From the NCBI GenBank assembly GCA_018398765.1, contig JAHBMJ010003367.1, positions 13,218-62,480 on the forward strand: a stretch of DNA of 49,263 bases, given 5' to 3'. A program made the translations under genes and the position numbers. Under the pieces are notes generated by a model. It made no database searches and was not told where the DNA came from. It was given only the letters and a program-made list of their open reading frames with translations. This DNA comes from Chromera velia. Taxonomy: Eukaryota; Sar; Chromeraceae. This document shows, in pieces, positions 46,401-49,263 of this stretch (position 1 is its first letter; every line of letters begins with the position of its first letter).

Positions 46401-47585
46401 CCCCCTGTTTCCTCAAAGAGGAAAAACCTCAGAGTCCCTCCCTCCAGACATGAAGAAGAGACCGCTTCCTTGTCTCCCCGTCCTCCTCAGAAGGTGAAGG
46501 CCGATCCACCCAATCCTCTCAGGAACAGACACCGTCAACCTCCCCGCCGTCGATTTTCCTCCTATCAACGCCCCACAGTCTGCACCTGCCGACAGCCAGC
46601 ATCATCCCACGAAAGGAAACCTCCCCTATACCTCCATTCATTTGCCCCCCTCCCCACGACTTTCCAGAAAGGTCCCTGTCCCCCCTTGTCCACAGATCAT
46701 GCCCACCTCTCTGCCTGCTCCCAGGAAAAACGAAAATCAGACCCCGCGTCGGATTGGAGAAACAGAGAGCCCCTTCTGCTAGAACTTCCGGAGGAAATCC
46801 AGGGGACTATGTGGGGGGGCCACAAGGGCTGCCAGCCAGACCATCATGCCACAGGAAGAAAAGGAAGACCCAAAAAACCCAAAGGAGGCGAGAGAGAACT
46901 TCGGAGAACGCCAACAGAGCGCACACGGTTTCTTCGAAGACTTGCTGTCCGAAAGCGACAAGAGCTCGAGACTGCGGGAGAAGAGTTCAGAGGGGGCAGA
47001 GAAGACCAACTCAGCGAAGAACCGTCCAATGAGGACGGCTACCGGTTCGTTGAGAGACCCAGCACTGCAGAGTCGAGAAGTCGCAGCGGCCCTGCAGGGT
47101 ATCCGATCCGAAACGGTTTCTGGCTGCGATCTAGCATGCGCCTGCCTTTCATGCGCGAGGGATTCACGGCCGGACGTCCCCCGACTGTGTGTGGATTACG
47201 GCGCAAGAACGACGGGGTTTTCGCTCCGGCTGGTGTGGAGGCAGACATTGGCCTGGGGGGGCGAGAGGAGGGAGCCGCAGGACTGAAGTCCAACTCTACT
47301 GCCCCCACACCCGTCCAGACAGCAGCAGGCTACGCGTCTGCCAGTGCTGCTGTTGAGTCGCACGAGCTTCCTGTTGAAGAAAGGCTCAGCCTGAGTGTCT
47401 TCAGAAATGTGAAATCACTTACTGAAGATGCTTCGTTTACAGAAGTCGGAGATGACACTGAAAGGCGGTGGCAGAACAGTCGCCTTGAAGAGGTCAGATT
47501 TGACGGCGGGGGGACAGAAACGCCAACAGACTTTGGTGAAGACGGAAGGGATGAAAAGGCATTGAAAGATTGGTTAGGGGTCTAA
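41338..47585 (+). CDS. Large unrecognised protein, mostly disordered (4 exons)
   Basis: Exons are 41338-41554, 41869-42973, 43749-44226 and 44439-47585. The total is 4947 nt, giving 1648 residues, with phases 1, 2 and 0 agreeing at the junctions. Residues 1-120 look folded and helical (MAHFFHVFGEQLLDCALSNK, then GQLVRSAAASIPMKQFVLAA). A Lys/Arg-rich coiled segment (about 120-160), a Ser/Pro-rich stretch, a second helical patch near 415-470 (IRELSRVLR, then MNIPVFLKLIKHVDRDSR) and another near 560-640 follow. The last exon, over 1000 codons without interruption, is Ser/Pro/Arg/Glu-rich with a poly-Gln run and is probably disordered, ending EKALKDWLGV. I know no family that fits. The long open frame and phase agreement argue that it is real; further introns inside exon 4 are possible. 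Introns 1 and 2 start at GTCAGT. Confidence 0.62.
41665..41782 (+). repeat. (TC)n-(TG)n-(GA)n compound microsatellite in intron 1
   Basis: TC runs, then TG, then GA runs occur in order. The TC and GA arms are complementary, with the TG run as a potential loop. A degenerate CAGT array also follows the donor at 41555-41615. Confidence 0.9.
43047..43563 (+). repeat. Opposed (CTGT)n and (GACA)n arrays in intron 2
   Basis: A TCTG/CTGT array at about 43047-43088 is followed by a long GACA array at about 43253-43490 and an AGGC/AGAC run at about 43535-43562. The first two are reverse complements within one intron. Confidence 0.9.
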
Positions 47586-48238
47586 AACATTTTATTGGTC
47601 ATGTCCCGATGCCGCGGAAGAAATTCATTCAATAGATGCTACAAAGATTCAACAGTTTTAAGAATTACTACCATCCTTTCTATTATTGAATTAAAAATGA
47701 TGGATAATATATTAATTTGTAGATTGATTTTTTAGTCTTTGTTAATATATGACTTGTCAGACTTGCAGATAATAAATTATTCAGCAGGATATTCCAGGGG
47801 GCACATATTCGTATAAAACTTGACATTGAATTGAGCGTAGAAAAAAATTGGGACTCCTAAATTTTAATACCAAATATTTAAAATTGGGCGTTCTTATAAT
47901 GAATGAGGAGACACACAAAAATTTCTGTATCTGATGGTGTCGGATAAGGGGGGGGAGGGGGGTCAGCAGTTCTGGATCATATCTAATCATATCGATATCG
48001 GATATCATGGTCGGACCCGGCCTTTTCCTTTGTAAACCGGCCAGGCCGAGGCGTCAGGCCCTGCCGGGGTATCGGATACCCCCTATTTGAGGGGGAGTGG
48101 GGGGGGGGTCAGCAAACGGTATCCGATAGCATCGGATACCAGAATTTTTTTGTGTCCCCTGAAGTGTAAAGAGTTAGAGCTTAAAATTTTGTATGGAAGC
48201 TAGACATAAACTCACGTAGGCTGTTTAATTTAAAACCA
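47586..48238. other. AT-rich intergenic region
   Basis: The start is probably the 3' UTR of the preceding gene. 47,640-47,940 is AT-rich with no gene. The palindrome cluster at 47949-48142 and the second MITE copy follow. Confidence 0.55.
47949..48142. repeat. Cluster of ATCGGATA-type palindromes with duplicated G-rich flank
   Basis: GGGGTATC-G-GATACCCC (about 48066-48082) and GGTATCCGAT-AGC-ATCGGATACC (about 48118-48140) are perfect short palindromes. Related words ATATCGATATCGGATATC lie at about 47988-48005. A G-rich word ending GGTCAGCA occurs twice (about 47949-47968 and 48093-48114), so the block looks like a diverged duplication. Confidence 0.75.
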
Positions 48239-48473
48239 GACCTCCCTGAACCTAACTACCACTTGAAAGTTTAAACCGCATTTTTGGATAAGCTTGAAAG
48301 TCCATGCCATAGGCGCAGATCATTTACACTGTCTTGAAAGCCAAAGCCGCATATCTGGATGGTGTCTCGACCATCTACGTCGCAGGTGTAGATAGTCTCT
48401 TGAAAAACGATACTGCAGGTAGAAATCATCTTGATTAGATTTTTTCAAGTGGCACTTAGGTTCAGGGAGGTTC
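48239..48473. mobile_element. 235-bp MITE, copy 2
   Basis: It has the same length and ends as copy 1 at 21702-21936. Terminal repeats are about 26 bp (CCTCCCTGAACCTAA core, CACTT inner end), nearly perfect here. It is flanked by a perfect 7-bp duplication, AAAACCA, at 48232-48238 and 48474-48480. It shares the interior TTGAAA...GCCGCA units and is non-coding. Confidence 0.9.
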
Positions 48474-48987
48474 AAAACCATTCTTATCATTTTTTTTTCT
48501 TTTTAGGCGAAACTAAATCAGAATCAGAAAACTATACTCATTAAAACGAACAATCTGTCTCTTCTTTGTGCGATTCTTTGCGCCACAGGAGCAAAAATGC
48601 ACAGGCGCAAAAAAAAAAAATGGGGGGCTTTTTTTCATTTTGTTTTGATGAGTCTGTGTCAGAATGGTTCGCCGCGGGGCTTCACAGGCAAGCTTGGGAT
48701 GTCGCTCCGCGGCGGGGCGCGGACACGAGCTAGACCGCGGGGCGTTTACCCAGAAACGCCGCGGGCTTTACAGGCACTGCTCAGATCGAAATTTTCTCAA
48801 ACATTCAGTGAAGAAAAAGCAAGCTAGTCGATTCAATCTGCCAAGTGAAACACCTTGTCAGATCGTGCAGATTCGCAAGCTAAGCATCCTCGTTTTAGCC
48901 TGTTTCAACGTGCCGCCCCCTTCTCAATTTAGGAATTTTCAGTGGAAACAGGTGCCCTGCCTCTTAAGAGACGGGTAGGCGTCTCGC
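48474..48987. other. Upstream region of the RPC9 gene
   Basis: This 514-bp stretch sits between the MITE and the RPC9 start. Plus-strand frames at 48597-48827 and 48664-48978 are Arg-rich and unrecognised, so I treat them as chance. Two GCGGGG/CCGCGG-rich words lie near 48,670-48,760. The RPC9 promoter should be here. Confidence 0.45.
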
Positions 48988-49263
48988 ATGATGAGGCCTC
49001 ATGCAAAGCATAGCGGGTGGCTGACAAATTTTGAGGTTCTGCAAATCCTCCAACAGTCTTCGATCGAGGATGACCCCGGAAAGTTGGTGGACGCTAATGA
49101 GAGCGAAATGAGGGTGGGGATCAGTAAAAGGATGCTGACTGGGTACATTACTACGGCACAGCCGGAGACGAAGATCATGACGGACACAGCAGTGGTGAAT
49201 CTTGCGAAAGAACTGCGGAGTAGGTTTACCTTGACTGAAGCGGAGATCCTGCAGTTTCTGAAT
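48988..49263 (+). CDS. RNA polymerase III subunit RPC9 (CRCP/RPB4-like), 5' part
   Basis: The frame opens with ATG ATG at 48988 and continues for 92 codons to the window edge without a stop or splice site. It starts MMRPHAKHSGWLTNFEVLQI. The motifs LTNFEVLQIL near the start and LTEAEILQFLN at the end match the start and the HRDC-like helical part of RPC9/Rpc17, the RPB4-like stalk subunit of RNA polymerase III that pairs with RPC8 (RPB7-like) and contacts TFIIIB. RPC9 is normally 120-200 residues, so the C-terminal third is missing only because the window ends. The TPC motif seen in animal homologues is replaced by a region around MLTGYITTAQPETK. No intron is visible so far. Confidence 0.75.
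   Translation, partial: MMRPHAKHSGWLTNFEVLQILQQSSIEDDPGKLVDANESEMRVGISKRMLTGYITTAQPETKIMTDTAVVNLAKELRSRFTLTEAEILQFLN

Overview
The window is nuclear DNA of an intron-rich eukaryote, not bacterial or viral. Coding blocks are broken by GT-AG introns that rejoin in frame, intergenic DNA is AT-rich and full of repeats, and short tandem repeats fill many introns. The gene set is a chromodomain-containing eEF3, a TPR-calpain, a FIG4-type SAC phosphatase, an acid-sphingomyelinase-like/endopolyphosphatase-like enzyme and an RNA polymerase III RPC9 subunit. Together with the loose architecture this suggests a protist alga; a chromerid such as Chromera velia fits, but that identification is an inference.

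Layout. 1-1497: repeats, no gene seen. 1498-7286 (+): five-exon TPR-calpain cysteine protease ending in a CaaX-like tail. 7287-10108: AT-rich spacer. 10109-15609 (-): nine-exon membrane-anchored metallophosphodiesterase with a tetranucleotide array of about 1 kb in one intron. 15610-22588: a mobile-element and relic zone with possible decayed coding sequence, a 0.53-kb direct duplication, a 1.26-kb TA-flanked terminal-inverted-repeat element and a 235-bp MITE. 22589-22988 (-): a possible two-exon small gene. 25191-30423 (-): seven-exon eEF3. 31476-39744 (+): 13-exon FIG4-like SAC phosphatase, divergent from eEF3 across about 1 kb. 39745-41337: spacer. 41338-47585 (+): four-exon gene for an unrecognised, largely disordered protein. 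47586-48987: spacer with palindromes and the second MITE copy. 48988-49263 (+): 5' part of an RPC9 (RPB4-like) gene cut by the window edge.

The genes do not form one pathway. FIG4 (PI(3,5)P2 turnover) and the endopolyphosphatase-like enzyme are both plausibly endolysosomal or vacuolar; eEF3 and RPC9 serve translation and Pol III transcription.

The most unusual signals concern splicing. I could place 33 introns in the five larger genes. In 21 of them the donor has C at +3, and 16 read GTCAGT or GTCAGC. Several such donors run directly into (GTCA)n arrays, one about 1 kb long. Complementary microsatellite arms occur inside single introns, and one FIG4 intron carries five extra tandem copies of its own 3' splice site plus the start of the next exon. 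A previously unlisted 235-bp MITE family with matching 7-bp target duplications is also well supported.
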